Source: Nymphaea colorata (lineage: Eukaryota > Streptophyta > Magnoliopsida > Nymphaeales > Nymphaeaceae). From it: a stretch of DNA of 64,000 nucleotides. The stretch lies in NCBI RefSeq assembly GCF_008831285.2, contig NC_045145.1, forward strand, positions 8,366,802 to 8,430,801, given 5' to 3'. A model generated the notes under the pieces. It did not search any database. It was given only the letters and a program-made list of their open reading frames with translations, and had not been told where the DNA came from. Below, piece after piece: positions 21,167 to 34,000 of the stretch (positions within the stretch are counted from its first letter, which is position 1; each line of letters begins with the position of its first letter). The position numbers and the translations under genes are program-made.

Positions 21167-24100
21167 CACTACCACAATGTTGAGCTTTGCCAATGGCTTT
21201 AGTCCATAAAACCATTGGCAAAACTTTTCCCGACAGTCAAGGCCATCTGGGAAAAGTTTTGTGGGCATGAACATTCTCAATGGTTGCCGGCCATAGAGAA
21301 TGCTATTGCCTTTCTGATGATTATGGCTGTTGGGAATTTGCAATTAATTTTTGACGACTGTAGCCATTTGAATTTATTTGAATGACAACAGAAAAAGGGC
21401 ATTGGGATCTTGTGTGGGGAACCCATGGATCGAAGCTATACCGGTGAATATATTGATCCGGTTAGGCTTGGTACAAGGTCATATATTGACCTTATGGGTG
21501 CTTGTTTTCACCGCTAAAACGGGAAGTGCACCTGTAAGCCTGATTCGGAAAGCTTGCTTACATTATACAAACCGAGAACAAGTGCAAAAATGATAGATAA
21601 AATTATCAGTAATTTGATACATACTAATTGAGATGAGTACAGAAATAGATACAAATCCATTGGTAATATGATCTATTCATACACCATCGGTACAATTGAT
21701 GGGCAAACTTTTGGCTCCTATTCCTATATAAGGCACATAAATTAAACAGACGGAGTGCCCAAAAGCTCAAGGATACAACATAACAGAACAAGGTATGCTC
21801 CACAACACTAAATCCCAGTAAAAGTAAGCCATTCTACCAAGAAATCCTTGACATTTTTCACTTCCAAGTCATTTTCAAAATAAACATCATTTTCGCCAAT
21901 CTCTTTGAGTTCCATTATCACTCCAACTGTGCTAAGCTTGAGTCAGCAAACAAAACAATGTTGGAAGCAATAAAAATAAAAAACAAATGAATAAAAGAAA
22001 ATCATTGAAGCTCTTGAAGATAAAATGCATTTCACTATACATTGGCCCTTCTTTGACAATTCGCTCAAGACCTGTAGCAAATTAAGATGCATCCGCAACA
22101 TTTAAAAATCTGTTGAATATTATTCTTGAAGGCAAGTCCATGTGTGACTGCAAAAAAAAAAAAACCCATCATATATCTAAGAAATTGTTATACATCTCGA
22201 ATGACATTAGTACTAGTTCATGCAGCACCTTTACAACTGACATACTAATTGCCTTGCAGCATGATAAAATGTAAATATCTCAGGTAATGCAAATATAGCT
22301 TGCTTAAAAAATGACCGCTATCGTACAACAATTTTTCTAGGTAGCACCAATTACTGTAGGAAGTGGAAAAGACTCTTGAAAGAAAAACAAGCTAATTAAG
22401 ACTGAAATAGCATTTTTCTGAAGGCTTCTAAGCAACTAATTATCATCATATACATGTACCTGGCATGCATTTGTGATATGGACATGAGAAGCACGAAATT
22501 ACACCCACTTGTGCAATTTTTAGAATTCTAGAACATTCAGAAGCTTGATGTTGATAAGCAAGCCGACTTCATATTGGATCAAATATGTCTACGGAGTTTG
22601 GCCCTAATCCATATGTATGCAGACATCCACAAAGCTCTCGTCCCATAGACATTGCAAAGACATCATTTGGAGTTGCTTTACCTTGAAAATTTGGAGGTAG
22701 CAAAGGTGTTGCCTCTTTTAGTTCCGCCTACACATGCAAGATTTAATTATCAACCAATAAGTTAACAACATACAATGGTATAATGTTTATACAATGAGTT
22801 TACAAAAATATGTATATATAGTTAAAGAACACATACAATGATTTCACCAAAGTTGTTATTGATCGATTATTTATGTTTTGATAAGTGCATCTGTATAAAG
22901 ACATCCACGTATGAGGGTTCGTTTCCATCATGTGCTTCCTTATAATGTCATAAAAACAAAACAAATAACAGCTTTACAATTTAAAATAAACATGATTATG
23001 CATGAGAAAGACAAGTCATGCCCACTCATCATGAATTTGGTGATGCTTGTTGATCCTATTAACCTGGCTTGATTTGCTTTGTTTTTTTTTTTTCAACTTT
23101 GCCTAGAATTTCATGAGATATGCTTTCTAGTTTAAACTAAATGTAATATAATTACTGACCATTTTGTTGAATTCTATCTCTTTAAAAGAGTGGCATATTG
23201 TTGTGGGTCAACTTGATCTTCTGAATCATGTGATCTTTGTCCTTGTCAAATGGATCAAAGTACTTCCTTTTTAGTCTGAAAATCCATTTTTTTGACATCA
23301 TATTTAGCTTCATCATATATCCCAACCTCATAGACTTGTTCAAAACAAATTTTGCCTACATGGTATGTCATATGTTATAATCTATGTCAAACATAGATAA
23401 ACAAAAAAAGGAATAATTAGCAATACTTGAGCCCACATGTTGTCATTTTATGTTTGCTGCAACTTTACCCATATTCAAAATTTATTGACTTATATTCCTG
23501 TTAAGTGCTAGCATATTTAAAAAGTTTTGAGTGTTGAGATATTTGTCTTTAATAACTTGTCCAAATTCATTGCATTCAACAATTATCTTCTTTCCAGTTT
23601 GCAATTTGGATATCTTTAAACATCTATTTTTCCCTCCTCCCTCATGTTTTTTTTATATTGGTCTATCATAAATAGCAAACAACATCTATTAATTGAATGT
23701 AAAACAACAAAATGACACAACTGAACCACAACATTACTTGGATCGATAGTCAAAGCATCAATGTTTTCATAGCCCCATAAGAACTAGGTGTAACTTTTTC
23801 AATACATCGCACGATGATGAAAACCTATCATATATAAGAACGTACATAAATGGAAACAAATCACATAAAAATAATAAAAAACACTGGGCTGATCATCGGT
23901 TAAAAGACGTGTTTTACAAAAAAAAGCTATGATATTACAAAAAAAGATGAGTGAAAACAACAGTCTGGTGCAAAACCATCTTTATGCAAAAAACATCAAT
24001 CAACATTGTTATTTGTCTTCATCCATTTCCTTAGTGGTGTCCCATCATCATCGTCATTCCCAGAATCATGAACTAACAATCATAATTCACCATCATGTTC

Positions 24101-24300
24101 CTCTTTCTCAAGGACAAATCATGGCAAACCATCTTGTTCTTCTGTTTTAGGGACAATCTCTAGTCACAGTTCATTTTCTTGTTCCTCAGTATCAAAATCA
24201 ATTTCTTCTAATAGATGATTCATACAGCAATGATATGCATCTTTCTTTGTTGTAGCCATTGGTGCAATCTGGGGAGATGTGCAAGAAAAATGAATGTTCT
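21167..24300 (-). mobile_element. CACTA (En/Spm) transposon relic, one terminus visible
   Basis: At 21167 the sequence starts CACTACCACAATG, a CACTA-type terminus. It is followed by subterminal TTTGCCAATGG (21186-21196) and its perfect inverse CCATTGGCAAA (21212-21222), and by an ACTTTTCCC / GGGAAAAGT inverted pair. Such TTTGCC-type words next to CACTAC are typical of plant En/Spm elements. A broken minus-strand protein gene (21808-24259) lies inside. The opposite terminus (expected to read CATTGTGGTAGTG on the plus strand) was not found, so 24300 is a minimum limit. No TNP2-type transposase was seen. Confidence 0.75.
21808..24259 (-). pseudogene. multi-exon En/Spm-associated protein (plant Transposase_24 type), broken
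   Basis: Minus-strand coding blocks appear in family order. An N-terminus starts at 24259 (MATTKKDAYHCCMNHLLEEI) and hits TGA at 24164-24166. At 23505-23640 there is KLQTGKKIIVECNEFGQ. At 23180-23300 there is WIFRLKRKYFDPFDKD. At 22571-22728 there is ATPNDVFAMSMGRELCGC, then HTYGLGPNSVDIF, preceded by a plausible splice acceptor (TGTGTAG). At 21808-21946 there is VGVIMELKEIGENDVYFEND, then VKNVKDFLVEW, before a TAG. The GKxIxVExNExGQ, W-x2-RLKRKYF and NDVF...G.L...YGLGP patterns are those of plant Ptta/En/Spm Transposase_24 proteins. AT-rich gaps between blocks look like introns. The in-frame stops in the first block make it a pseudogene. The assignment is from remembered family patterns. Confidence 0.65.
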
Positions 24301-26730
24301 ATTTGATAATTTACAAAAAAAGTATAGTTAGTAGAATTGTGGAACATCTTACCAAACCACACAGATCAAACATGATCAAGTTAATCCATTCTCAATTCAA
24401 GCTAGTCAAAAGACTCTTTCAACCTTGACGCCCCATGACAATGTGCTCGAGACTAGATCAGCCATAATCTAGACCAATCAAATAAAGGGTGGCTCAAAAA
24501 AGCATACTCCATTAAAAAATTTTCAAATTAACTAATTGGTCTTTTGAAAGAGTGAAAATCCAAGGAGGCATTGGAAGAATAAATCTTTCTTCATCCTCAT
24601 CTACAATTTCTGAAAATTCTACAATTTCTGAAAATGCAAGAGGAGAAGTTCAAAAAGAGTTACCCTTTCACCAGTTTTAAATTTTAAAAGAATTGAACAA
24701 GTGATTTGAAAAACCAAAAGATGGGATCTAGCCCATTTAGACGTCCTCCCTAAACTGGTTTCAAGGCTGGAACCAGAAATTCCTGGTTCAATTAGAAGGG
24801 GAACCAGCCATTAAAGATGTTCCCCTTTCCTTTTCTTTCTCATTTGAATCCTAACTAGCTGGTCAAGGACCCAATTTCAGGGCTGACATGAAGAGAAAAC
24901 CCCTCCATGCTTGCTTGATTATCAAGCTAGACAAGACAGACAAGGAAAGCAAAATAAGAGACCTCATTGGCAAGGGAGAAGGTGACCCTTGCTTGCAGGC
25001 TGCAGCCCTTGCTTCATTCTCATGCCAAAATTATGAAAATTGTTCCATGATTCCTTCGCATTTCAAAAAATCTCTCTAGCACCAAGTCATGATGACTTGA
25101 TGCCTATATAAATCACCTCTTGCAAGCAGTAAGGACCCTTGGTAACACACTTAGCAATACTTTAGCAGCCTTGGGCGTCTCCCTCAAGAGTTTTCTCAAA
25201 CTCCCACGCCATCCTCTCAAGCTCTCTCCAAGCTCTTGCTTCAGCCAATAGACTGTGGTCTCCCAAGCTGCAACAACCATCAAGAAGAAGACGTCAGCCT
25301 TGTATACAAGCTCCTCCAACCTAAGACATCATTAGTTTGGCGTCATCTTGAGCTCATCCCAAGGTTAGTCCAAGCCTCCAAGGCAGCTCCTACTCCAGCC
25401 GACCTCTGGCTGTATTTGAAGTAGGCGTTCTCAACTCAGCTCAAAATCCAAGTCGTCCAGGCAGCCTCTGCTCTAGTCAACTTCCCCTGCTCAAGCCTGT
25501 TCAGCCCAACCAAGTCACAACCTTGGTGATGCTGCACAAAACGCTTCAGCCCAAGACTAGCTTCAGGCTAGGCATCCTCACCTTGGACATTTCCAGGTTT
25601 GGTGCCAAATCATTTTCAGCCTAGGCATCCCTAAGCTTGAGTCTATTCCAAATCGCTCAAGCCATTCCCTGCAACAACTAGCTCCCAAGCTTCCTAGACA
25701 GCACCCTACTTCAGCCAGTCATGCGCTCAAGGTGTCGTAAGCAAGCTCCTCCCAAGCCGCTTCAGTCTAGCATCACTACACCAAGGCAGATTACTCAACT
25801 CACCAGCTGCAACTCGTTCGAGCCGATTCCAGCCACAACATTCAGCCAAACTTGGCACCCCTGTTCTGCCCTGCTTTGGACAGCAATCCAAGCTCAACTT
25901 CACCTCAGATTTCTAAAAAATCAGTCAGTAACCTCTACATGAAATTTAGTTATGTTGTCATGCATGTACGGTTTTCGCAAAAAGAAACCAAACCTCATTT
26001 TGCAGCAGCCTTGGTGAAGTAGATTCTCTCCGTCATGTTAAAAATTAGGTTTAAATACCCATGGTTTTTAACATCATAACACCCAAATCAATGGGTTCCA
26101 TTTCTCTTATTCAATTTTAACCATCAACTTGACTTCAGCTTATCAAATGTTGGTGATTCGTCACCATCGTGTAGATCCTAACCAGCCCTATGATTTGAGG
26201 TCTTCGCAACCATTTAACTCAAGAATGGCACCTCCTTTTACAACCCAAATGGAAGCTAAGTGTTTCGTGGTTCAAAAATTCAACAGAACCCCATTTTTCT
26301 TCTTGTTTTGCTGTTCCAAAACAGCAACCCTCATGCATGATCTGATTATTCTAATCTCTATAATTTATGACATTTTTTAAGCATTATCTTGCTGGAAATG
26401 ATGGAGATTCTATGCATGTCTCTTCATACGGATGGCGAATAGAAATCACAAATGAATAACGGGTTTGGCTGAGATTTTTTATATTTTTAAAAGCTAGGAA
26501 TGATGTCCAGCTGGGTCAATACAAAGATAACGTACATGTTATGCATATATGTACGCATTCCCAGGATCATCCAAACTTATTTGAAACAAAGTCTGCTTTT
26601 CCCAAAAATCAGAAAATAATGTTTTCAAAATCTGATTTAAAAAAATCCTATTCGTGCAATATTGGAGGAAAACTACCATGGTTTGGGCAAACATGTCATA
26701 CTTTCATCAACGTAATTGTGTAAATGAATG
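24301..26730. other. no gene recognised; possible LTR-like region
   Basis: 25090-25130 has a promoter-like CCTATATAAATCACCTC. 25140-25930 is CT- and CAAG-rich, with AAGCT, CTCAAG and CCAAG words recurring throughout, as in the transcribed part of long retroelement LTRs. No second copy of this stretch was found in the window, so it cannot be called an LTR. 26020-26110 repeats CCATGG- and AACATCATAAC-like words. No coding domain. Confidence 0.35.

Positions 26731-26783
<53 letters not shown>
26731..26783. repeat. (CA)n(GA)n microsatellite
   Basis: Short CA run passing into ~42 bases of GA. Confidence 0.95.
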
Positions 26784-26786
<3 letters not shown>

Positions 26787-26884
26787 TGAAGCATGGATGT
26801 TTTCTTGAATGTACGATAGATTGGATTTCACAACCTTGCCAAAATGATTCCATCAAGGATTGGCTCTACTCAATCAATGAGTAT

Positions 26885-28480
26885 CATCTACCTTAAAATG
26901 AAATAAATCAAACAAAATGGGCTCATTTCAAACCTCATTTCAAACTTATCTCATTTTTGAAGTTTTCAGAAATATCAATGATTTTAAAAATGAATTATTA
27001 ACAAAATCATCCAGTTGAGTTTCAAACGAAGCTCCTAGATCCAAAACAAATGTTTTGGCCAAATTCAAAACCCCTAGAATCAAGAACCATTTGAAAAAAA
27101 ATAAAATTTCCAAGATTCCACCATTTTCAAATCAATGTTACAAAAGCCAACTATTGTCAACTCAAAACCAATAATACAAAAACGCCAACCTAGATGAATT
27201 TCTAAAATTTCTCTGGACCCAATACAAAGAATTCTCAAGTGCTAAGTTCTGATCGAAGATGCCTACTTTGCCTACACTCTATTTCAAAAAGAAGTTAAAA
27301 TCAACTTATCTGAACCAATCCCATTTCTAAACCAAACCCAAAAGCCAATACTCTATTCTAAAGGAAATTACAAAATTCCTTCACCCAAAAAGAAGTGTTT
27401 CTCAAAATTCCCTGAATTCCCAAACAATAAGTTTGGACCATTGGAGCTCGTCTTCACCCAATTCATTTTGGAATCCCAATTTCAAAACCAAACTTTCTAA
27501 AACATAAGCTCAAGGGCATTATCTCCAGAAGCTTTTCTTGATATTTAAAATAAGCTTGGAGGATGTTCCACATTTCCACCTCTAAGGTGGACCAACAGGA
27601 GATCCAAATTGAATTATGCATGGAGAGAAATTGAGTGATGCATGAATGAACATGTAGTTTATTTCATGCATGCATATACACCCACTTCATCAATGCACTC
27701 ACCCAATTTCGCAAAAGCTAAGTAAGCCAAGTCGGAGTTGCAACCATGACCAAATCATATTGCTACAAAAACTTAGACACCTCACTTATCTTGTTGCGAA
27801 AATACAAAAATTCTAAATTACAAAACCAAATTTTCGAAAATCAATTTTAAAAACATGATTCGCTCTTTTCCAAAATCAAACCAAATTTTAAAGACCAAAT
27901 CCAGCAAATTTCCATGATCTTGGTCCAAAATCAAATTTCTCAAAACAAGACAATCCTAAACTCCCAATTTTCCAAACTCACCAATCGAGTAAAATCGATT
28001 TTTTCCAATACTTCCAAAACTTAGAAATTTCAATTTCTATGAACCAAATCCAATTTTTTATAACCAACCTTCGTCTTCAAAAACAAGTCTTAATTCTCTA
28101 ATTTTCAATGCCTAATACAATTCAATTTCAATCCCCAATTCTATTCAATTTTAAATTTTAATTTCATTCAAAAAATTAATTTTCTATCCAACATCAAAAT
28201 TCTCAGTTTCTCATACATCATTTTTTGGACCAAATCAAAGATCAATTACTACAATTTGGGATTGATTAAAAAATCCCATACAAATTTCCAATCCCCCTAA
28301 TTTTCAAGATTCTAAAATATTATGAATCTTGTTCAAAATGAATATCAAAATCCAAAATCCAATCTCTGCACATGCATGTAGGAAAATAACTTGTCAAAAC
28401 TTGAGAAAACCTAAACCTTGGATCAATTACCCTTGTTAAAGGTAACAAGAACGATCATTCCTCGTATCGATAAACGAGCC
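26885..28480. other. 1.6 kb G-depleted tract
   Basis: The plus strand is rich in A and C and nearly free of G: the line 28141-28200 has no G at all, and neighbouring lines have about 2-8 per 60. AAAATC, CCAAATT, TTTCAAAA and AACCAAA words recur without a fixed period. There is no open frame of note on either strand. Strand asymmetry of this kind points to one-sided repeat expansion or to an untranslated region of a large retroelement; no partner sequence identifies it. Confidence 0.6.
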
Positions 28481-29190
28481 CCTTTATCTTAAAATCTCTT
28501 TTCAAACAAAACTCAAATTTTACTGCTTCGTGCATGATTTTCCTTCGACCCACACAGGTCACCCGAAAGTTCTAGGGATGCAAACATGACAGTTGAAAAC
28601 CAGAGTAACATGTGATGGTTGTAGCTTCCATGCTTATGAAAGGTCATCAAAGATAAGGAAATGAATCCACATTTTTTGCAGAAAGGAAATTTTGGTGGCA
28701 AACAATGACATCCGTTATATCGGAATGGAGATCTCTGCCAACAGTTATTTGGAATAAAAGCATGCCGTCGACCATTGCCCATCGGCTCTCATGCACAAAT
28801 GATGCTTTCCATTGAACATTATCCGTCCATGATTTGAGTCTACAATCAAGGTGGTTTATGATCTGCAACTGCATTACCAACCACAGAATTTGAGTTAAGT
28901 AAAAAAAAGAGCTAATCAAATAAAAGTGATTGTCGAGTTTTAATTGAAGATTATTAATAATACTAAGACAAATTAATGCTGATCCCCAAGAGTGAATAAC
29001 TCATGTTCTCTATGCAACAATACCAAAGCTGGTTACATGCACAGGCCTGTGCAAAGTTCACAGGTTTGTATGCATGATACACACCCCCTAGGAGTGGCCA
29101 AGGTGCACATGTCATGTACCGGATCTGTGCACGGTCTACAATGTACATAATCACATCTCAATAATACCCAGTCTTAAACAAATGCTCAAT
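28481..29190. other. no gene recognised
   Basis: Two overlapping minus-strand open frames (28513-28782 and 28647-28919) are present. The second contains SWTDNVQWKASFVHESRWAM, which looks protein-like but matches nothing I recognise. It could be an old gene fragment. Confidence 0.35.
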
Positions 29191-29193
29191 TGT

Positions 29194-29195
29194 AA

Positions 29196-29242
<47 letters not shown>
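29194..29242. repeat. (GA)n microsatellite
   Basis: About 49 bases of GA with one ACA interruption. Confidence 0.95.
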
Positions 29243-29244
<2 letters not shown>

Positions 29245-29574
29245 CGTGAGATGTCTCTAAAATGTCTTATTTGGAATATCATAGACTGCGAAAATAAAGT
29301 AAAATTGTTGAGCAAGTCGGGCAAGGTGGAGGCCTATGTCTATTTTCTCAAAGTAACAGGGTATGACCTTGTCAGAAATGATTTGGCACAGTAAAAATTT
29401 TCTATGTGATTAATAGTTTCAATTTTTAGTATCAATATATATGGCATCAGCCTTTATTTTCTTAGCCGACTTGCTCCCACACATAAACATAGGCACTCAA
29501 AAAGCAATCTTGTGTTCGATAACTCAATCCTGCATTCTCAGCTCCCAATTATTAATAAGAGAATCATGCTATTG
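29243..29574. other. no gene recognised
   Basis: AT-rich sequence. AGCAAGTCGG and its inverse CCGACTTGCT occur at ~29311 and ~29465 with similar neighbours (TAGGCACTCA/CTATGTC type), suggesting a weak inverted repeat about 150 bp apart. Confidence 0.35.
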
Positions 29575-30433
29575 ATGCCATTGAGTAAATTTGAACATTA
29601 TTTGAAATAATTGTGGGTCATCAGTAAACATGACTGAAGGTCTATAAAATGCTACATGCTTTATAAAATATCACATTGAAAATCATTTTTTCAAAAATTT
29701 AGATGACCCTAATACTTTAGAACCTTTGAAAATACTTTACATGTAAACTATGATTAAGTTAATAAAAAGGCTCATAATTATGAATTTACATGGCAAGAAT
29801 AATAATAAGGGCAAGACAGTGGTGAGGATTTTGAATAGTATGGCAGCAAAAAGACTGCTATTCCACAAAGTTGTCCAAGTGCAGTCTTATGACAATATTG
29901 CTATGTCAGGTGTGACAATGATGCCCGGTACTTCCACAAAGTCCACAGTTGTGCATTTGCTTTTTCCAAGACCTGAACATGCTCAGTTTTAGAAAACTAC
30001 AAATGGCCACCCAACTTATACGCTAACCTTTGAAACTCATCAAATGTTTTCACCTTTTCCATGTAATTCTCAATTAACCGCTCCATCAAAATATTTGACA
30101 TAAATAAGATGAAAAACAATATTGGCATCCTCAACTTTTAAGAAGGTTTAAACAAAAAAAATTAGAAAAAATTGCTATCTTCCATAGAGGGTCAATGGTG
30201 GATTTTGACCCTCACAACCCTCTCCTCAGTGCCAAACTTTGTGGACAATTGTAAAGTGCAAAACCAGCATGCCTTTGCCGTCTACCAATAGTCAACGTAA
30301 GGAGAACATCGCCTCTCATTAGGGGCAATGGTGAGGGCAGGGCAACAAGATTTTTATAGGCGCAATGCCGAGGCTCCCCAGTTAGTGAGGGCCGACGTTA
30401 AGGCCAATGGCTAGACAATGGCCATCTGGCCTT
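29575..30433 (-). repeat. dispersed repeat family A, copy 2 (first part)
   Basis: Reverse-complement match to ~2480-3370: ATTGAGTAAAT, TTTACATGTAAACTATGATTA, AATAATAATAAGGGCAAGACA and GGCAATGGTGAGGGC all have counterparts in copy 1. The repeat is cut at 30433 by copia element 2 and resumes at 35212. Confidence 0.75.
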
Positions 30434-30862
30434 TGTGTCAATCTCTGCAACGGAATTGTGTCTGCGATAGGCTCTCGGCTGTGAAGCAGGTCCACCACCA
30501 GCAGTGTCTCAAACGTGAAGAAGTAGCACCTGTGAACAATAGAGGAGCAGAGGAAGAAGTAGAAGAGAAAATAGATTCTCGGGTTTTTCTGGGAGGCACT
30601 ATTTTGTTAATCAGACGATTAACCTCAAACAAACTTGAGTTGGGAATTTATAGTCCACCTTCCAGGATTTCCCGAATACCAGCTTCGGTTACGGCCAAGG
30701 AGAATTTTTGGCAAGTTCGTGAATGGTAACAAATCAAACGTTAATTTTGCTTAATGAAACTTTAATTTGGAAATCAGTTTTTTCTAGTTTAATCTCGTAA
30801 CTATAATTGGGCCCAATTGCAGTTACGAGATGAGGGATAGGACTCAAGGCCACTATCTAACA
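30434..30862 (-). repeat. 3' LTR of copia element 2
   Basis: 429 bp, plus-strand edges TGTGTCAATCTCTG and CCACTATCTAACA. It shares CTCTCGGCTGTG, GTCCACCACCAGCAG and GGACGATTAACCTCA-type blocks with 34794-35211. Confidence 0.88.
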
Positions 30863-31029
30863 TCTCTCATTTGGCCATGAGATTGCCAGTTTGCTTTCAC
30901 TATGTGTGAGTTTTCTTGATCCTAAGTTACGAGGTTTTCTATAATTGGTTTGTCCATCGTAACTTGAATTTTGTTCAAGGTTAGCAGCGATGTTTTCCAT
31001 TCAAAGGTTTTTCCATCGCAACCTTTCAA

Positions 31030-34000
31030 ATATATCTTAGCCTCATATGGGCTACATGTTTGGTAAACAAGTCCTCAGTTATTCCCTTAGTTAGAGGATC
31101 AACTATCATGTTGTTGCCTGATTATCAAAGTATAATTGAACTGGTTCATGATCAAGACTTAATTTCAAGTTTTTCAGAAACTGATTTATCTATATAGCAA
31201 AGGTATTGCAACATTACATACCACATGCTCTGCTTCTTGTGTGTGCTGAGTAACACATCTTTATTTCTTACAGGACTAGGCTATCGCACCACCTCTAAAA
31301 AGAAAATCATATTCAGATGTGGATTTGTTGTCGTTTTTACAACCTGCAAAATCTACATCGAAATAGCCAGCTAAAGTTAGCTCATTGGCTTGGTAGGACA
31401 ATTTCAGTCCTTTGGTTCCTTTAATATACTGAAAAATTCTTTTAACTACATGCCAGTGAGGCCAACCAGGATTACTTTGGTAACGACTCACAATACCGAT
31501 TGGAAAGTTTATGTATGGTCTTGTACACAATATTAGATACAGTAAACTGCCAACATCCTGCACATATGGAACATTTAATTTCTATTGTCTTTCTGCTTAA
31601 ATTAGCTCCTTAAGATATAATCAATATATCGTTCTTGGCCCAAATTCAAAATTCTCGAGTCTCTATCTCGAGTGATATTTATTCATAATATATAGGATGT
31701 TTCACCAAGTTCATTATTACTAAGTTTTCGTTCAACCAAGTATTTATTTTGAATATCATATTGTTATTGTTTCTGGTCAATAGAATGACATGACATACAA
31801 TGATATGATATAAAAGAGACTCCTACTTTTCTAGACATATACACACTGGTCTAGTTGATTTGCTATGTATCCAAGTTTTGTAATTGCCTTCTGAAAGGCA
31901 AAATACCACTGTCTAGGTAACTGCATCAAACCGTACAATGACTTGTGCAGCTTTTACACTTTGTCATTATCTTTGATGACATATCCTTGTGGTTGAGTCA
32001 TATATATGGTTTCCTTTAACTCACCGTTTAAGAAAACAATTTTGGCATCCATCTGACAAACATGCAAGTCATAGAAGGCTACAATAGTCAAAATTATTCT
32101 GATTGATGCAAACTTTTCTACCAGTGAACAGGTTTATGAGTAATCAATTCATTTCTTTTGGAAAAAACATTTCGTTGCTAGTCTTGCTTTAAATTTCTTG
32201 ACTGATCCGTCAGATTCATATTTTTTCTTTTGCACCCATTTATACCCAATGAGTCTCCTATTATTAGGAAGATCTACTAGTTCCGAAACTTCATTCTTTT
32301 CTACAGATTTGATTTCCTCATTCATAGCATTTACCCAATCCGAGAATTCATGTGAGCTTATGATCTCGTCATATATCCGATTGTCATACATTTTGTCAAT
32401 ATCTGCTAAATAGCATATCTCCTGTACACGATATACATAGTAATCACTCAAATATGAAAGAGGAGATGTAGGTCTTTTATGGCCTAACAACGTATGAGAC
32501 GTAAGTACTCGAATCAGTAGGTTCATTACCAAACTGTTTTTCATTCAGTTCATTACCAAACCGTTCCTCAGACAATTCATGCTCAGTTAGTTCATTACCA
32601 AACTGTTCCCCAGTCGGTTCATTGTCATATTGATATTCTGAATAAATCAATCGTCCAGTAGATCGTGATGATCTCCCACTGGATTATGGTCTTTATTATT
32701 GAGTTCTTCTATAAACTCAACATCTCTGTTTTCTATAAGTCCCGTAGTCGAGTGATATAATCTGTAACCTTTGGATTCTTTTGGATATCTAATAACCACA
32801 CATCTTACTGATCAATTATCTAATTTATCTATTTTGGGATCTAAAACTTTCGATTTATAGTATACATGGCTGTTAACATAGCCTCACCCCAAAAAACTTT
32901 GGGTAATTGTGCTCCTATCAACATGGATCTCACCATGTTCAAGAGGGTTCTGTTACACCTCTCAACGACGCTATTCTATTGTGGTGTTCTAGGCATTGCT
33001 TTCTACCTATTAATTCTAAGGTCTTTACAGTATTCGAAGAATTCATTTGATGTATACTCACCTCCTCGATCAGACCTTACAACTTTGATATACTTTTCAA
33101 GCTGTCTCTTTACTTCAGATTTATATTCATTGAATTTTTCAAGTGCTTCTAACTTGAACTAAATCTTGAAAAGTCATCAATAAACATTATGAAGTATAAC
33201 TTACCACTATATGTTTAGACTCTGAAAGGTCCACAAATATGAGTATGGATTATTTTCAATAGATTAGTGGCCCGAATTACTTCATACGGAAAGAGTTTTC
33301 TTGCCATCTTTTTGTATAAACGTGACTTCGATTTTACGAAATCATTTACATTTATATCAGGTATTATACCTTCTTGTACTAGAATTTTCATCTTGTTGAT
33401 ACTTACATGGCCTAATCTTTCATGCCATAAGTTTGTACTCACACTCATTGCACAGTCCATATAAGCAGAACCGAAAGCTTTATTCATTTCATTGAGTTTG
33501 AAGTTGGAACATACCATGTTCTTTTTACATATTTCTCATCGAACATGGTCCTTCCATGTTTTCCCACTTTGACTTTTCTTAGAACAAAACAGACTTCAAA
33601 ACCTTTTCCAGTTAGAACAGGGACTAACACTAAGTTTCTCCGCATGGAAGGGACATACAAGACTTCAAAAAGAATGACACTTATGCCCCCAACATTCAGT
33701 CGATATGACCTGACTCCCATGACATCACAGTATGAGTTGTTACTCATATAGACTTTTTGCATTCCCGGACTCAGGCCTTCCATACGAATCATGCTTTCTT
33801 TTGTTTTTGCAATGTGACATGTAGCCCCCGACTCAACCCAAAAACCAGTTAGATCTCCATATGCGAACAAGCATTCTAACACAACGCAAATGACTTTTTT
33901 GTCGGAGTCCTCTTGATTTCTCCTCTTGTTACTATTGTCTTGACTCTTATTTTTCTTATTGTTTGGGAATTTTGCCTTGCAGTTCTTCTTGATGTGTCCA

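Noticed and set aside
24500-26100. A long retroelement LTR with TATA box at ~25105
   Set aside because: The composition fits, but no second copy, PBS or PPT was found, so it is left as unassigned sequence.
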